A DNA stretch of 64,000 nucleotides from assembly GCA_902555665.1 (NCBI GenBank), contig CACDTF010000003.1, positions 28,361 to 92,360 on the forward strand, read 5' to 3'. This stretch comes from an uncultured Pelagibacteraceae bacterium (GTDB lineage Bacteria > Pseudomonadota > Alphaproteobacteria > Pelagibacterales > Pelagibacteraceae). Under the pieces are notes generated by a model. That model had not been told where the DNA came from and made no database searches. It saw only the letters and a program-made list of their open reading frames with translations. Shown here in pieces: positions 35,396-43,646 of this stretch (within the stretch, counting starts at the first letter, position 1; every line of letters begins with the position of its first letter). The translations under genes were made by a program, and so were the position numbers.

Positions 35396-35444
35396 AGTAG
35401 ATAAATTATGTTTTTTATGTCAAAACACAATCTATAATAAAAAA

Positions 35445-35648
35445 ATGATTTCAGGAATATTAGTAAAAGTTTTATCAATTGCTCTTTTGATAGCTGTTGG
35501 AATAGTTTTAATCTTAGGTATAGGGACTCTTTTTAAGGGAGGAGAGACAAGTAAGAAATATTCAAATAAATTAATGCAGTTAAGAGTTATTTTACAGTTT
35601 ATTGCTATTATTGCTTTAGTTGGCTTCGCTTATTTTTTCAAAAATTAG
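35445..35648 (+). CDS. HIG1-domain (twin transmembrane) protein
   Basis: The ORF track extends upstream to 35340, but the ATG at 35445 (MISGILVKVLSIAL) gives a normal 67-residue protein and avoids antisense overlap with the esterase gene. It has two membrane spans flanking a conserved loop with GGETSKKYSNKLMQLRVILQFIAI, the HIG1 pattern of Alphaproteobacteria and mitochondrial Rcf1/HIGD proteins, which associate with cytochrome oxidase. In bacteria the role is inferred to be respiratory complex assembly or modulation. Its stop overlaps the stop of the convergent thioredoxin-like gene by four bases. Confidence 0.8.
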   Translation: MISGILVKVLSIALLIAVGIVLILGIGTLFKGGETSKKYSNKLMQLRVILQFIAIIALVGFAYFFKN

Positions 35649-36154
35649 TTATATTTTTTTATCCAATTAATAAAATTTTTATCTTCAAAATCAATTGAAC
35701 CTATTACTCTAGCAAATTCTTGGCCCTTTTTATTAATTAGAATTGTTGTAGGGACACCTCTTAAAGAAAACATTTTTGCTAATGTAGTAGGTGGATCAAA
35801 ATAAGGTTCAAAATTTTTAATGTTAAGATCTACAAAAAATTTATTAACTTTGTCTAAATTTTCTTTCCCAATATTAATTGCGAAAATTTTTATATTATCC
35901 AATTCTGGGTTGGCTTGGAGTTTATCTAAAGATGGCATTTCTTCTTTACAAGGTTCACACCAAGTCGCCCAAAAATTTAATATCAATAAGTTCCCAATAT
36001 ATTCATTGATATTAATTTTTTCATCATTTTTGTCTAAAAAAATAACATTATTATGTGTTTTTGGTATTTTATGGATTACAATATTTTTAATACCAGGTAG
36101 TTCTTCAGCTACGACGTTTGTTATCAAAAAAATAAATATTATTAAAAATCTCAT
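35645..36154 (-). CDS. TlpA/ResA-like periplasmic thioredoxin
   Basis: A 169-residue membrane-anchored or exported thiol-disulfide oxidoreductase. An N-terminal hydrophobic signal (MRFLIIFIFLITNVVAEELPG) precedes a thioredoxin fold with the active site NFWATWCEPCKEEMPSLD and the cis-proline region GVPTTILINKKG. TlpA-like proteins reduce apocytochromes or periplasmic cysteines (cytochrome c maturation, CuA site of oxidase). Which target is served here is not known. It is divergent from argH across 23 bases and convergent with the HIG1 gene. Confidence 0.88.
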   Translation of the reverse strand: MRFLIIFIFLITNVVAEELPGIKNIVIHKIPKTHNNVIFLDKNDEKININEYIGNLLILNFWATWCEPCKEEMPSLDKLQANPELDNIKIFAINIGKENLDKVNKFFVDLNIKNFEPYFDPPTTLAKMFSLRGVPTTILINKKGQEFARVIGSIDFEDKNFINWIKKYN

Positions 36155-36177
36155 GTTAATAGGTATAATTAAATATC

Positions 36178-37569
36178 ATGGCAAAAAATAAAAACAACCA
36201 AGCAATCTGGAACACACGGATAAAAAAAAATGCATCAAGTTTGTTTCAAAAAGTTGGTAATTCAATAGATATTGATAAAAGACTTTATAAAGAAGATATT
36301 CAAGGATCCATTGCCCATGTTGAGATGCTTTTTAAACAAAAAATAATTTCATTCAAAATAAAAAATAAAATTATTTATGGACTTACAAAAATTGATAAGG
36401 AAATAACAAACAATAAATTTGAGTTTAATAAAAAATATGAAGATATTCATATGAATATCGAAAAGAGACTTTTTCAAATTATAGGTGAAGAGGCTGGGTA
36501 CGTTCACACTGCAAGATCAAGAAATGATCAAGTAATTACTGATTTTAAAATTTGGATGAAAAATTCAACCCTCGAAATAAATAATAACATTAATAAAGTT
36601 ATTAAGAGTACAATTAAGTTAGCTGAAAAAAACGTTGAGACTATTATGCCTGGATTTACACATCTTAAAAATGCTCAAGCTATCTCTTTTGCACATTATT
36701 TAATGTCTTATGTAGAAATGTTTAATAGGGACAAAAAAAGATTTTTAAATAATTTAGAAAGTTTAAATGAAAATCCTTTAGGTGTTGCTGCTTTAGCAGG
36801 AACATCTTTCAATATAGATAGAAGTTATACGACCAAAAAACTTGGTTTTAAAACACCTACTAATAATTCAATTGATACAGTTTCAGACAGAGATTTTGTA
36901 TTAGATTTTTTGTATGCTTCATCTGTCTGTGCTATGCATATTTCTAGAATCGCTGAAGAGCTAATTATTTGGAATTCTGATGGTTTTAACTTGATCAATT
37001 TATCTGATAAAGTTGTTACTGGATCATCGATAATGCCACAAAAGAAGAATCCTGATCTTCTAGAGTACTTACGTGGAAAATCAGGAAGTGCTTATGGAAA
37101 TTTATTTTCGATGCTTACAATTTTAAAAGGCTTACCATTATCCTATTTTAAAGATTTGCAAGAAGACAAAGAGATTGTTTTCAAATCTAACGACAATCTG
37201 AATAACTGTTTAAAAATTTTTGATGAAATACTAAAAAATTGTAATCCAAATAAGATTAAAATGTTAGAACTTGCTAATTCAGGATACACTACTGCAACTG
37301 ATTTAGCAGATTTTCTTGTGAAAAGTCACTCAATGTCATTTAGAAAGGCATATCAAAAAACTGCGGCAATAGTTAATTATGCAGAAAAAAGAAAAAAAAA
37401 ATTAAATGAATTAACTTTGGATGAATTAAGAAAAATTGAACCCAGACTTAAAGAAGATGTTTTAAAAGTATTTAATTTAAATAGTTCTATTAATTCAAAA
37501 AAATCATATGGTGGAACTTCTTTTGATAATATTAAAAAAATGATAATGAAATATAAAAAGGAAAAATGA
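36178..37569 (+). CDS. argH: Argininosuccinate lyase
   Basis: Last enzyme of arginine synthesis, splitting argininosuccinate to arginine and fumarate. The 463-residue protein has the fumarase/aspartase-superfamily motifs: HTARSRNDQVITDF, the TH pair in PGFTHLKNAQ, and the flexible signature loop GSSIMPQKKNPD containing the catalytic serine. It overlaps the downstream small lipoprotein gene by four bases (ATGA), the conserved argH-lipoprotein-lysA operon arrangement of Alpha- and Gammaproteobacteria. Confidence 0.97.
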   Translation: MAKNKNNQAIWNTRIKKNASSLFQKVGNSIDIDKRLYKEDIQGSIAHVEMLFKQKIISFKIKNKIIYGLTKIDKEITNNKFEFNKKYEDIHMNIEKRLFQIIGEEAGYVHTARSRNDQVITDFKIWMKNSTLEINNNINKVIKSTIKLAEKNVETIMPGFTHLKNAQAISFAHYLMSYVEMFNRDKKRFLNNLESLNENPLGVAALAGTSFNIDRSYTTKKLGFKTPTNNSIDTVSDRDFVLDFLYASSVCAMHISRIAEELIIWNSDGFNLINLSDKVVTGSSIMPQKKNPDLLEYLRGKSGSAYGNLFSMLTILKGLPLSYFKDLQEDKEIVFKSNDNLNNCLKIFDEILKNCNPNKIKMLELANSGYTTATDLADFLVKSHSMSFRKAYQKTAAIVNYAEKRKKKLNELTLDELRKIEPRLKEDVLKVFNLNSSINSKKSYGGTSFDNIKKMIMKYKKEK

Positions 37570-37685
37570 TTAGAAAAGTAATTCTTATTTTATTTATATC
37601 TTTAATACTAATTTCTTGTGGAAAGAAAGGTTGTCCCAAAAATAGTGAAGCAGACAAATGTATTGAATTATTTAAGCAATCTTAA
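37566..37685 (+). CDS. lptM: LptM-like small lipoprotein
   Basis: Missing from the ORF track because it has only 39 residues. Signal peptide MIRKVILILFISLILISC ends in a lipobox (LISC-G), so the mature lipoprotein starts at Cys18, CGKKGCPKNSEADKCIELF. LptM (YifL) is the small lipoprotein that in E. coli helps mature the LPS export complex LptD/LptE, and similar ORFs sit between argH and lysA or next to dapF. Two more cysteines in the mature part are unusual for LptM and could form a disulfide. ATGA overlap with argH and TAATG overlap with lysA show tight coupling. The identity rests on position plus lipobox, hence the moderate confidence in the name. Confidence 0.75.
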   Translation: MIRKVILILFISLILISCGKKGCPKNSEADKCIELFKQS

Positions 37686-38899
37686 TGAATTATATTAAAA
37701 AAAAACTTTATATTGAAAAAATTAGTATTCCTAATATTGCAAAAAAATATGGGACACCTTGTTATTGCTACTCATATTCAAAATTAAAAGAAAATATTAT
37801 TAATTTTAAGAAAAATTTTAGTTCTTTTTTACCTTTGATCTGTTTTGCTGTTAAATCTAATACAAATGTAAATATAATTAGAGAAATTAAAAAATTTGGA
37901 TTGGGTGCTGACGTTGTTTCCAAAGGAGAACTAATGATGGCACTAAAAGCAGGAATTAATCCAAGCAAAATTGTATTTTCTGGAGTTGGTAAAACATCAA
38001 ATGAGATTGGGTTTGCGATTGACAAAAAAATTTTACTTATTAACGCAGAGTCCTTAAGTGAAATAAAAGAAATAAACAGGATAGCAAAATTAAAAAATAA
38101 AAAAATAAGAATTGGTGTAAGGCTAAACCCTAATACAGATGCAAAAACATTAAGTCAAATCTCTACTGGAAAAAAAGAAAATAAATTTGGTGTAAATAAA
38201 AATACATTGTATGGAATTATTAATTATTGCAAAAATTCTAAAAATATTGATTTAAAATGTTTAAGCGTTCATATAGGCAGCCAAATTTTAGACCATAGAC
38301 CTTATGAAAAAATGCTTAAAACGGTCAGTCAAATTATAAATAAAACAGATCACAAATTTGAATTTATAGATTTAGGTGGAGGTATGGGCATTACTTACAC
38401 TGATAAAAATAAAAAACTTAATTATAAAAAATATAACATAGCTATTCTTAAATTTTTGAGAAACCATAAAGTTAAAATTATATTTGAGCCAGGTAGATCA
38501 ATTATTGGGAATACTGGGACATTAGTGTCAAAAATAACTTATATAAAAGATAGCGGTAGTAAAAAGTTTATCATTTTAGATGCTGCAATGAACGATTTAA
38601 TGAGACCTGCCTTGTATGGTGCGTTTCATAAAACCTTACCTGTTACAAAATCTAACAAAGCATCAAAAGAACCATATGAATTTGTAGGTCCTATTTGTGA
38701 AAGTACAGATAAATTTGTTACATTAAAAAAGTTTCAAATGTTGAAAGAAAAAGATTTAATAGCAATATGTGATGTGGGAGCATATGGAATGTCACTTAGT
38801 TCAAATTATAATTTAAGACCTAAACCAGTAGAATTATTAATAAATGGATCAAAAATTAAAGTAATAAGAAAAAGACAAAAGCATAAAGATATAATTTAG
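37685..38899 (+). CDS. lysA: Diaminopimelate decarboxylase
   Basis: PLP enzyme that decarboxylates meso-diaminopimelate to lysine. In 404 residues it shows the fold-III features: PLP lysine in ICFAVKSNTNVNII, the phosphate-binding VHIGSQI and GGGMGITYTD, the FEPGRSIIGNTG loop, and C-terminal FVGPICESTDKF contributing the partner active site. The ATG overlaps the lipoprotein stop by one base. It ends three bases before the possible TTG start of plsC. Confidence 0.96.
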   Translation: MNYIKKKLYIEKISIPNIAKKYGTPCYCYSYSKLKENIINFKKNFSSFLPLICFAVKSNTNVNIIREIKKFGLGADVVSKGELMMALKAGINPSKIVFSGVGKTSNEIGFAIDKKILLINAESLSEIKEINRIAKLKNKKIRIGVRLNPNTDAKTLSQISTGKKENKFGVNKNTLYGIINYCKNSKNIDLKCLSVHIGSQILDHRPYEKMLKTVSQIINKTDHKFEFIDLGGGMGITYTDKNKKLNYKKYNIAILKFLRNHKVKIIFEPGRSIIGNTGTLVSKITYIKDSGSKKFIILDAAMNDLMRPALYGAFHKTLPVTKSNKASKEPYEFVGPICESTDKFVTLKKFQMLKEKDLIAICDVGAYGMSLSSNYNLRPKPVELLINGSKIKVIRKRQKHKDII

Positions 38900-38902
38900 C
38901 TT

Positions 38903-39613
38903 TTGACAAAAATGATAAGAAACTTTTTATTTTCAATATTATTTTTCACTGGAATCATTTTTATTTCGATAATTTTTTTACCATCATTTTTTTTGCCTAA
39001 ACAAATTGTTTTGATGGGAGGTAAATTAATGGGACATTGGGCCAGTTTTTGTTTAAGGTTTATTCTTTCAGTAAAAATTTCAATCAAAGGAAAGGAAAAT
39101 ATTATTAATAATGAAAAGTTTTTTATAGCAGCATCTCATCAATCAATGTTTGAAACTTTTTATTTACAAACAATCTTTAATTCACCTGTATTTATTTTAA
39201 AAAAAGAATTGTTGTTAATTCCAATATTTGGTTGGTACTTAAAAAAAATAGGATCAATTTCAATAAAAAGAAATAAAGTTACAAAAGATAACTTGGGTTT
39301 TTTTGATGATATTTCAAAAATGATGGCTACTTCTAATAGACCTTTAATTATTTTTCCTCAAGGAACTAGAGTTCTCCCAGGTGAAAGACCACCTTTTAAA
39401 AAAGGTGCTTCGAGGATTTATGAAGAGCTAAATGTTGCTTGTCAGCCAGTTGCAATTAACTCTGGATATGTGTGGCCTAAAAAAGGAGAAAAAAAATCTA
39501 ATAAAACTATTACAATCTCTATTCTAAAACCAATTCCTTCTGGGTTAAAAAAAGAAAATTTTATTCAAATTCTTGAAAAAAATATTTATTCAGAGTTAGA
39601 TTTAATTAATTAG
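38903..39613 (+). CDS. plsC: 1-acyl-sn-glycerol-3-phosphate acyltransferase
   Basis: Converts lysophosphatidic acid to phosphatidic acid at the inner membrane. The 236-residue ORF starts with TTG at 38903; an ATG at 38912 (MIRNFLFSILF) is an equally possible start. N-terminal membrane anchor, then the acyltransferase blocks: block I HQSMFET (HxxxxD-type, His then an acidic/threonine position), block II SIKRNKVTKD and block III FPQGTRVLPGERPPFKKGA. The Gln instead of Glu in the usual EGTR motif is a mild deviation. It is convergent with dnaN (4-base overlap). Confidence 0.9.
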   Translation: MTKMIRNFLFSILFFTGIIFISIIFLPSFFLPKQIVLMGGKLMGHWASFCLRFILSVKISIKGKENIINNEKFFIAASHQSMFETFYLQTIFNSPVFILKKELLLIPIFGWYLKKIGSISIKRNKVTKDNLGFFDDISKMMATSNRPLIIFPQGTRVLPGERPPFKKGASRIYEELNVACQPVAINSGYVWPKKGEKKSNKTITISILKPIPSGLKKENFIQILEKNIYSELDLIN

Positions 39614-40722
39614 CCCTTCATAGGCATGACAACAAAAATACTGTCAAAATCACCCGGATCTTTTATCAGTGCTGGTGAACCTGTATCATTAAAGAAAATT
39701 TCAACTCTGTCTCCATCTAGTTGTGAAGCAACATCTATCAAATATCTAGAATTAAAGCTTATCTCCAAGTCATGATCAAACTTAACACTTAGAGTTTCTT
39801 TACCATCACCACTGTTTGTATTATTTACCGAAAGATCAAGAATGTCTTTAGATAAATTGAATTTCACACCATCTTTTTTATCTAATGAAACTGATGCCAC
39901 TCTATCAACAGAATTTAAAAATAATTTTAAGTCTATTTCTAATTTTTTTTGGTTATTTTTAGGTATAACTTGAATGTAATTAGGAAATTTTCCATCAATA
40001 AGTTTTGAAATTAAAATACTATTATTTAATTCAAATTTTATTTTTGATTTCACATTTGAAACTTTTACATCTCCATCATAGTTGTCTAACAAAGAACAAA
40101 GTTGAAAAATTGTTTTTTTAGGTAAAATTATTGGATCAAAATCAATTTTTTCTTCTAATCTAATTTTTGAAATAGACATTCTATGACTATCAGTTGCAAC
40201 TGCTGTTAAATAATTTTTATCTTCAACTTCTGTTTGATGAAAATAAATTCCACTCAGGTAATGCCTTGTTTCATCATTTGAAACTGAAAATTTACACTTA
40301 TTTAGTAATTTCAACAATTGTTTTGATTTAATCATAAATTCATTTTGATTAAAATTTTCATCTGTTAGTGGAAACTCTGTTGCACTTATACAATTCAAAT
40401 TAAAAATAGATTTTTCAGACTCTACTTGTAATTTGCTAATATCTGTTAGAGAGAGATTAATTTTTTTTCCTGAATTAAACTTTCTTATAATATCATACAT
40501 GATTGAGGAAGTTGTGGTTGTTTTGCCCTCCTCTAGAATTTCTACATTATTTAATTGATGTATAAATATTAAATCTAGATCAGTTGCTGTAATAGTAAGT
40601 TTTGAATTACTTGCATCTAACAGAATATTTGAAAGAATTGGTAGTGTGCTTCTTTTCTCAATAACACCTTGGCAATAATTTAAAGCTTGCTGAAGATCCT
40701 GTTGATTAACGTTAAATTTCAT
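39610..40722 (-). CDS. dnaN: DNA polymerase III beta sliding clamp
   Basis: Ring-forming processivity clamp; 370 residues in three repeated clamp domains, as in other bacteria. Recognisable points are the N-terminal LQQALNYCQGVIEKRSTLPILSNILL, the middle-domain YLSGIYFHQTE, VATDSHRMS, and the C-terminal VVMPMKG contributing to the partner-binding pocket. It lies directly downstream of dnaA with an 11-base overlap. recF and gyrB, often next in other bacteria, are not here. Confidence 0.97.
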   Translation of the reverse strand: MKFNVNQQDLQQALNYCQGVIEKRSTLPILSNILLDASNSKLTITATDLDLIFIHQLNNVEILEEGKTTTTSSIMYDIIRKFNSGKKINLSLTDISKLQVESEKSIFNLNCISATEFPLTDENFNQNEFMIKSKQLLKLLNKCKFSVSNDETRHYLSGIYFHQTEVEDKNYLTAVATDSHRMSISKIRLEEKIDFDPIILPKKTIFQLCSLLDNYDGDVKVSNVKSKIKFELNNSILISKLIDGKFPNYIQVIPKNNQKKLEIDLKLFLNSVDRVASVSLDKKDGVKFNLSKDILDLSVNNTNSGDGKETLSVKFDHDLEISFNSRYLIDVASQLDGDRVEIFFNDTGSPALIKDPGDFDSIFVVMPMKG

Positions 40723-42130
40723 TTTCTTTATTATTATATAAAATCTGGTTTTTTAATTTATTTATATTATCAACCATCTCAGGGTCTTTTTCTTTTATCT
40801 TTTCAATAGTTTTTACTGAATGAATTATTGTTGTATGGTCTCGGTTAGAAAATTCTCTTCCAATTTCAGGTAATGATTTAGAAGTCAAAATTTTAGTTAA
40901 ATAAATTGCTGTTTGCCTAGGTCTTACTAAATATCTTGATCTTCTAGATGATAACATTTCATTCTTGCTGATTTTGAAAAACTTACAAACAATTGTCTGA
41001 ATAAGATCTATTGTAACTTTATTTTCTGCTAAATTTAATAAATCCTTTAAAACTACTTTTGTTTCAGCAAGATTTGGGGCTTTGTTATAAATTCTTGAAA
41101 ATGAAACAACTCTGTTTATTGCACCAACTAGTTCCCTTACACTTCCAGTTATTTCATTACTTATAAAATCTTGAATTTCTATAGAAACTTGTAATTGTTC
41201 GGAATACAAAGCATTCAATTCTTCAGTTTTTTTTTCAACTATTTTTTTTCTTAGCTCAAGGTCCGGTTTTTGAATATCAACAACTAATCCACCAGAAAAT
41301 CTTGATTTAATTCTTTCTTGAATCCTTGATAATTTGTTTGGTGCTCGATCAGCTGATACAATTATTTGAGATCCCTTATCAAGTAATGCATTAAATGTAT
41401 GAAAGAATTCCTCCTGCATAGCTTCTTTTCCACTTATAAACTGGATATCATCGATTAATAAAATATCTGTATTTCTAAAATATTCTTTGAACTTAACCAT
41501 GTCGTTTGATTTAATTGATTTTACAAACTGATACATAAAACGTTCGGCAGAAATAAACATTACTTTATTATTTTTTTTAAGCTCAAAACCTATTGAATTT
41601 AACAAGTGAGTTTTTCCCATTCCAACACCACCATAAATATAAAGTGGATTATAATGAGATATATTTTCTGAAACTTTTAATGAAGCTTCGTAAGCTAATT
41701 TGTTACTTGAACCTGTTATAAAATTATCAAATCTTTTATTTGGATCAATTCGGTTATACTGAAGGTAAGAATCTTTTATAAATGAAATATTTTCATTAGT
41801 ATTGTTCTCATTAATATTATTTTCCTTTAAAGTGATATCTTGAACTTTTTCAACTATTTTGAACTCGATTCTAATAATGTCTTTTTTATATACTTTAATT
41901 ATCTGTAATATTTGGTCTAAATACCTTGATGTAATCCAATCTCTAATAAATCTTGTTGGAACTGATAATAATAAGTAATTATTGAATTCCTCTACAAAAG
42001 AAATCTTTTTTAGCCAGCTCTCATAAACTTCTATGCCTAGTTTATTTTTCATTTCATTCTGTACTTGACTCCATTCAAAGCTTTTAGAAGAAAAATTATT
42101 AATATTTTTTGTATTTGTTAATTTATTCAT
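40712..42130 (-). CDS. dnaA: Chromosomal replication initiator DnaA
   Basis: Origin-binding AAA+ initiator, 472 residues. Domain I (about 20-90) helps helicase loading; domain III has Walker A GGVGMGKTHLLN, Walker B DILLIDDIQFISGKEA and the sensor/box VII region RIQERIKSRFSGGL. Domain IV has the DnaA-box-binding signature REFSNRDHTTIIHSVKTI. Immediately upstream lies a 312-base AT-rich gap with repeats (candidate autoregulatory or origin region), then rpsT. The rpsT-dnaA linkage is common in Alphaproteobacteria. Confidence 0.97.
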   Translation of the reverse strand: MNKLTNTKNINNFSSKSFEWSQVQNEMKNKLGIEVYESWLKKISFVEEFNNYLLLSVPTRFIRDWITSRYLDQILQIIKVYKKDIIRIEFKIVEKVQDITLKENNINENNTNENISFIKDSYLQYNRIDPNKRFDNFITGSSNKLAYEASLKVSENISHYNPLYIYGGVGMGKTHLLNSIGFELKKNNKVMFISAERFMYQFVKSIKSNDMVKFKEYFRNTDILLIDDIQFISGKEAMQEEFFHTFNALLDKGSQIIVSADRAPNKLSRIQERIKSRFSGGLVVDIQKPDLELRKKIVEKKTEELNALYSEQLQVSIEIQDFISNEITGSVRELVGAINRVVSFSRIYNKAPNLAETKVVLKDLLNLAENKVTIDLIQTIVCKFFKISKNEMLSSRRSRYLVRPRQTAIYLTKILTSKSLPEIGREFSNRDHTTIIHSVKTIEKIKEKDPEMVDNINKLKNQILYNNKENEI

Positions 42131-42275
42131 AAATTAAGGGGAAATCTCAGTTAGAACGATTTAAAAAAATTTGCAACAAGTTAATAAGAAAAATAAAAAA
42201 AAAATAAAATCTATGATTGTGATTTATAATTTTGAAGATTAATTTTAGTTTAGATCTAAAATTAAAATTTAAAAT

Positions 42276-42296
42276 TGAATCAAATATAGATTGAAT
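42276..42296. repeat. Iteron-like 21-mer, copy 1
   Basis: TGAATCAAATATAGATTGAAT, matching copy 2 at 42320-42340 at 20 of 21 positions. The element is itself a short imperfect inverted repeat (TGAATC ... GATTGA). An extra GATTGAAT lies between the copies at 42306-42313, and an extra GAATCAA at 42293-42299. Confidence 0.8.
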
Positions 42297-42319
42297 CAAT
42301 AACTTGATTGAATTAAAAG

Positions 42320-42340
42320 TGAATCAAACATAGATTGAAT
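42320..42340. repeat. Iteron-like 21-mer, copy 2
   Basis: TGAATCAAACATAGATTGAAT, one substitution from copy 1 (C for T in the middle). The 44-base period puts both copies on the same DNA face at roughly four helical turns. Confidence 0.8.
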
Positions 42341-42442
42341 GACGTTAATCCAAATATTTACTAAATCTAAATATAGTAACTTAAAACAAGTCTTAAATAT
42401 ATAATGTAGATATCAGAAGTTGTTTAAAAATTTAGCTAACGT

Positions 42443-42703
42443 TTAGATTGCAGCTATTTTTTTGGTAATTCTAGAAACGTTTCTAGAAGCATTTTGTTTT
42501 TTTATTATTCCTGTTTTTGCAATTTTCATCAACTCAGAGTTTAACTTTGGTAAAAATTTTAGAGCTTCATCTTTCTTTTTACCATCAATTAAAAGGTTCA
42601 TTTTCTTAAGAGCGTTTCTAAACCTGCTCTTTCTAGCTTTATTTACCGCTGTTTGTTTAGAAATTCTTCTAATTCTCTTAATTGCTGATTTTGTGTTTGC
42701 CAT
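42443..42703 (-). CDS. rpsT: 30S ribosomal protein S20
   Basis: Small-subunit primary binding protein, 86 residues from the ATG at 42703 (MANTKSAIKRIRRISKQTAVNKA). The ORF track extends 24 residues upstream into the mutM-proximal region; the canonical MANTKSA start is clearly the right one. Lysine/arginine-rich and helical throughout, with the usual alphaproteobacterial C-terminus ASRNVSRITKKIAAI. It is downstream of mutM and upstream of dnaA on the same strand. Confidence 0.96.
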   Translation of the reverse strand: MANTKSAIKRIRRISKQTAVNKARKSRFRNALKKMNLLIDGKKKDEALKFLPKLNSELMKIAKTGIIKKQNASRNVSRITKKIAAI

Positions 42704-42753
42704 CTGCGCAGGGGTATAGCTTGAGAATTTATAGTGGTCAACTAAATATTTAA

Positions 42754-43617
42754 CTATTTTTGACAGGAAACACAAAAAAAAGTTGATCTATTTGATGTTA
42801 TTTTTTTTTTTATAATACCTGTGCACTTCGTGCGCTTACAATTTGCTCCGTCTTGCTGATAAACTTTAAACTCCTTTTGAAAATTACCTTTATTACCTAA
42901 GATATCTTTAAAATCTCTTATGCTTGAACCTCCCTTATTAATTGCCTGTTTAAGTATTTTCTTAGAATTTAAAATAATATTTAAACATTCATTTTTATTA
43001 AGTCTTTTTGCCTTTTTAAATGGATTTATTTTACTAGCGAAAAGAATTTCACTTGCATAAATATTACCTATCCCAGACACAAATCTCTGGTCAAGTAAGA
43101 AACTTTTTATATCCTTATTTTTATTCTTAAAATAATTAACTAAATAATTTAAGTTAAATTTATCGCTAAAGGGTTCAGGTCCCATTAATTTAAATCTTTT
43201 TTTTAAATCTTGATGATTTTTGATTATTTCGAAAAATCCAAAACGTCTTGGATCATTATAAATTACTTTCAAGCTATCAAATACAAACTCTGCATGATTG
43301 TGTTTTTTAGGTAAAAAAGGTGAATGATAAAAACTAGTATTCGTAAATTTTAGAGGCTTTTTGTTATCAAGAATATGGATTGTTCCCGACATTCCTAAAT
43401 GAATTAAACAATAATCTTCATTTTGAAAATGGATAATCAAATATTTAGAAAATCTACTAACTTCAATTATTTTTTTATTTTCAAGAAAACTTTCAAAATC
43501 ACTTGGTATCTTAAACCTTAAATTCCTATTTCTAATTATTACTTTTTTTATGCTTTTTTTTTTGATCTTTTTATGGAGGGATTGTCTAACAATTTCTACT
43601 TCTGGTAATTCTGGCAT
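42754..43617 (-). CDS. mutM: Formamidopyrimidine-DNA glycosylase
   Basis: Base-excision repair enzyme removing 8-oxoguanine and ring-opened purines, with AP lyase activity. The 287 residues begin MPELPEVEIVRQSL (catalytic Pro after Met removal and Glu2), contain the conserved lysine loop and helix-two-turn-helix RFVSGIGNIYASEILF, and end with a four-cysteine zinc finger (CKRTKC ... FFCVSC). The gene ends 50 bases before rpsT and is divergent from ubiE across 29 bases. Confidence 0.96.
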   Translation of the reverse strand: MPELPEVEIVRQSLHKKIKKKSIKKVIIRNRNLRFKIPSDFESFLENKKIIEVSRFSKYLIIHFQNEDYCLIHLGMSGTIHILDNKKPLKFTNTSFYHSPFLPKKHNHAEFVFDSLKVIYNDPRRFGFFEIIKNHQDLKKRFKLMGPEPFSDKFNLNYLVNYFKNKNKDIKSFLLDQRFVSGIGNIYASEILFASKINPFKKAKRLNKNECLNIILNSKKILKQAINKGGSSIRDFKDILGNKGNFQKEFKVYQQDGANCKRTKCTGIIKKKITSNRSTFFCVSCQK

Positions 43618-43646
43618 TTGATACTATATTCAATATATAATTTTTT

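Larger units (their letters stand above)
42131..42442. other. 312-base AT-rich gap between rpsT and dnaA with iteron-like repeats
   Basis: This is the only gap over 300 bases in the window. It has no plausible ORF. It holds the dnaA promoter region (minus strand) and, in its centre, a cluster of GAATCAA and GATTGAAT words, including two copies of a 21-base element 44 bases apart. Poly-A/T tracts (42186-42210) lie on the dnaA-proximal side. I looked for TTATCCACA-type DnaA boxes on both strands and saw none. It is a candidate replication-origin or DnaA-autoregulation region by position and composition only. Confidence 0.5.

Noticed and set aside
35340-35444. 35-residue extension of the HIG1 protein
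   Set aside because: It is mostly antisense to the esterase gene and not HIG1-like; the ATG at 35445 gives a standard-length protein.
42131-42442. Classical DnaA boxes (TTATCCACA type) in the dnaA-rpsT gap
   Set aside because: None was seen on either strand by eye; only the different GAATCAA/GATTGAAT words recur.
42704-42775. 24-residue extension of rpsT and its antisense ORF 42462-42719
   Set aside because: The canonical S20 start MANTKSA at 42703 is clear; the extra residues are not S20-like and run into the mutM end.
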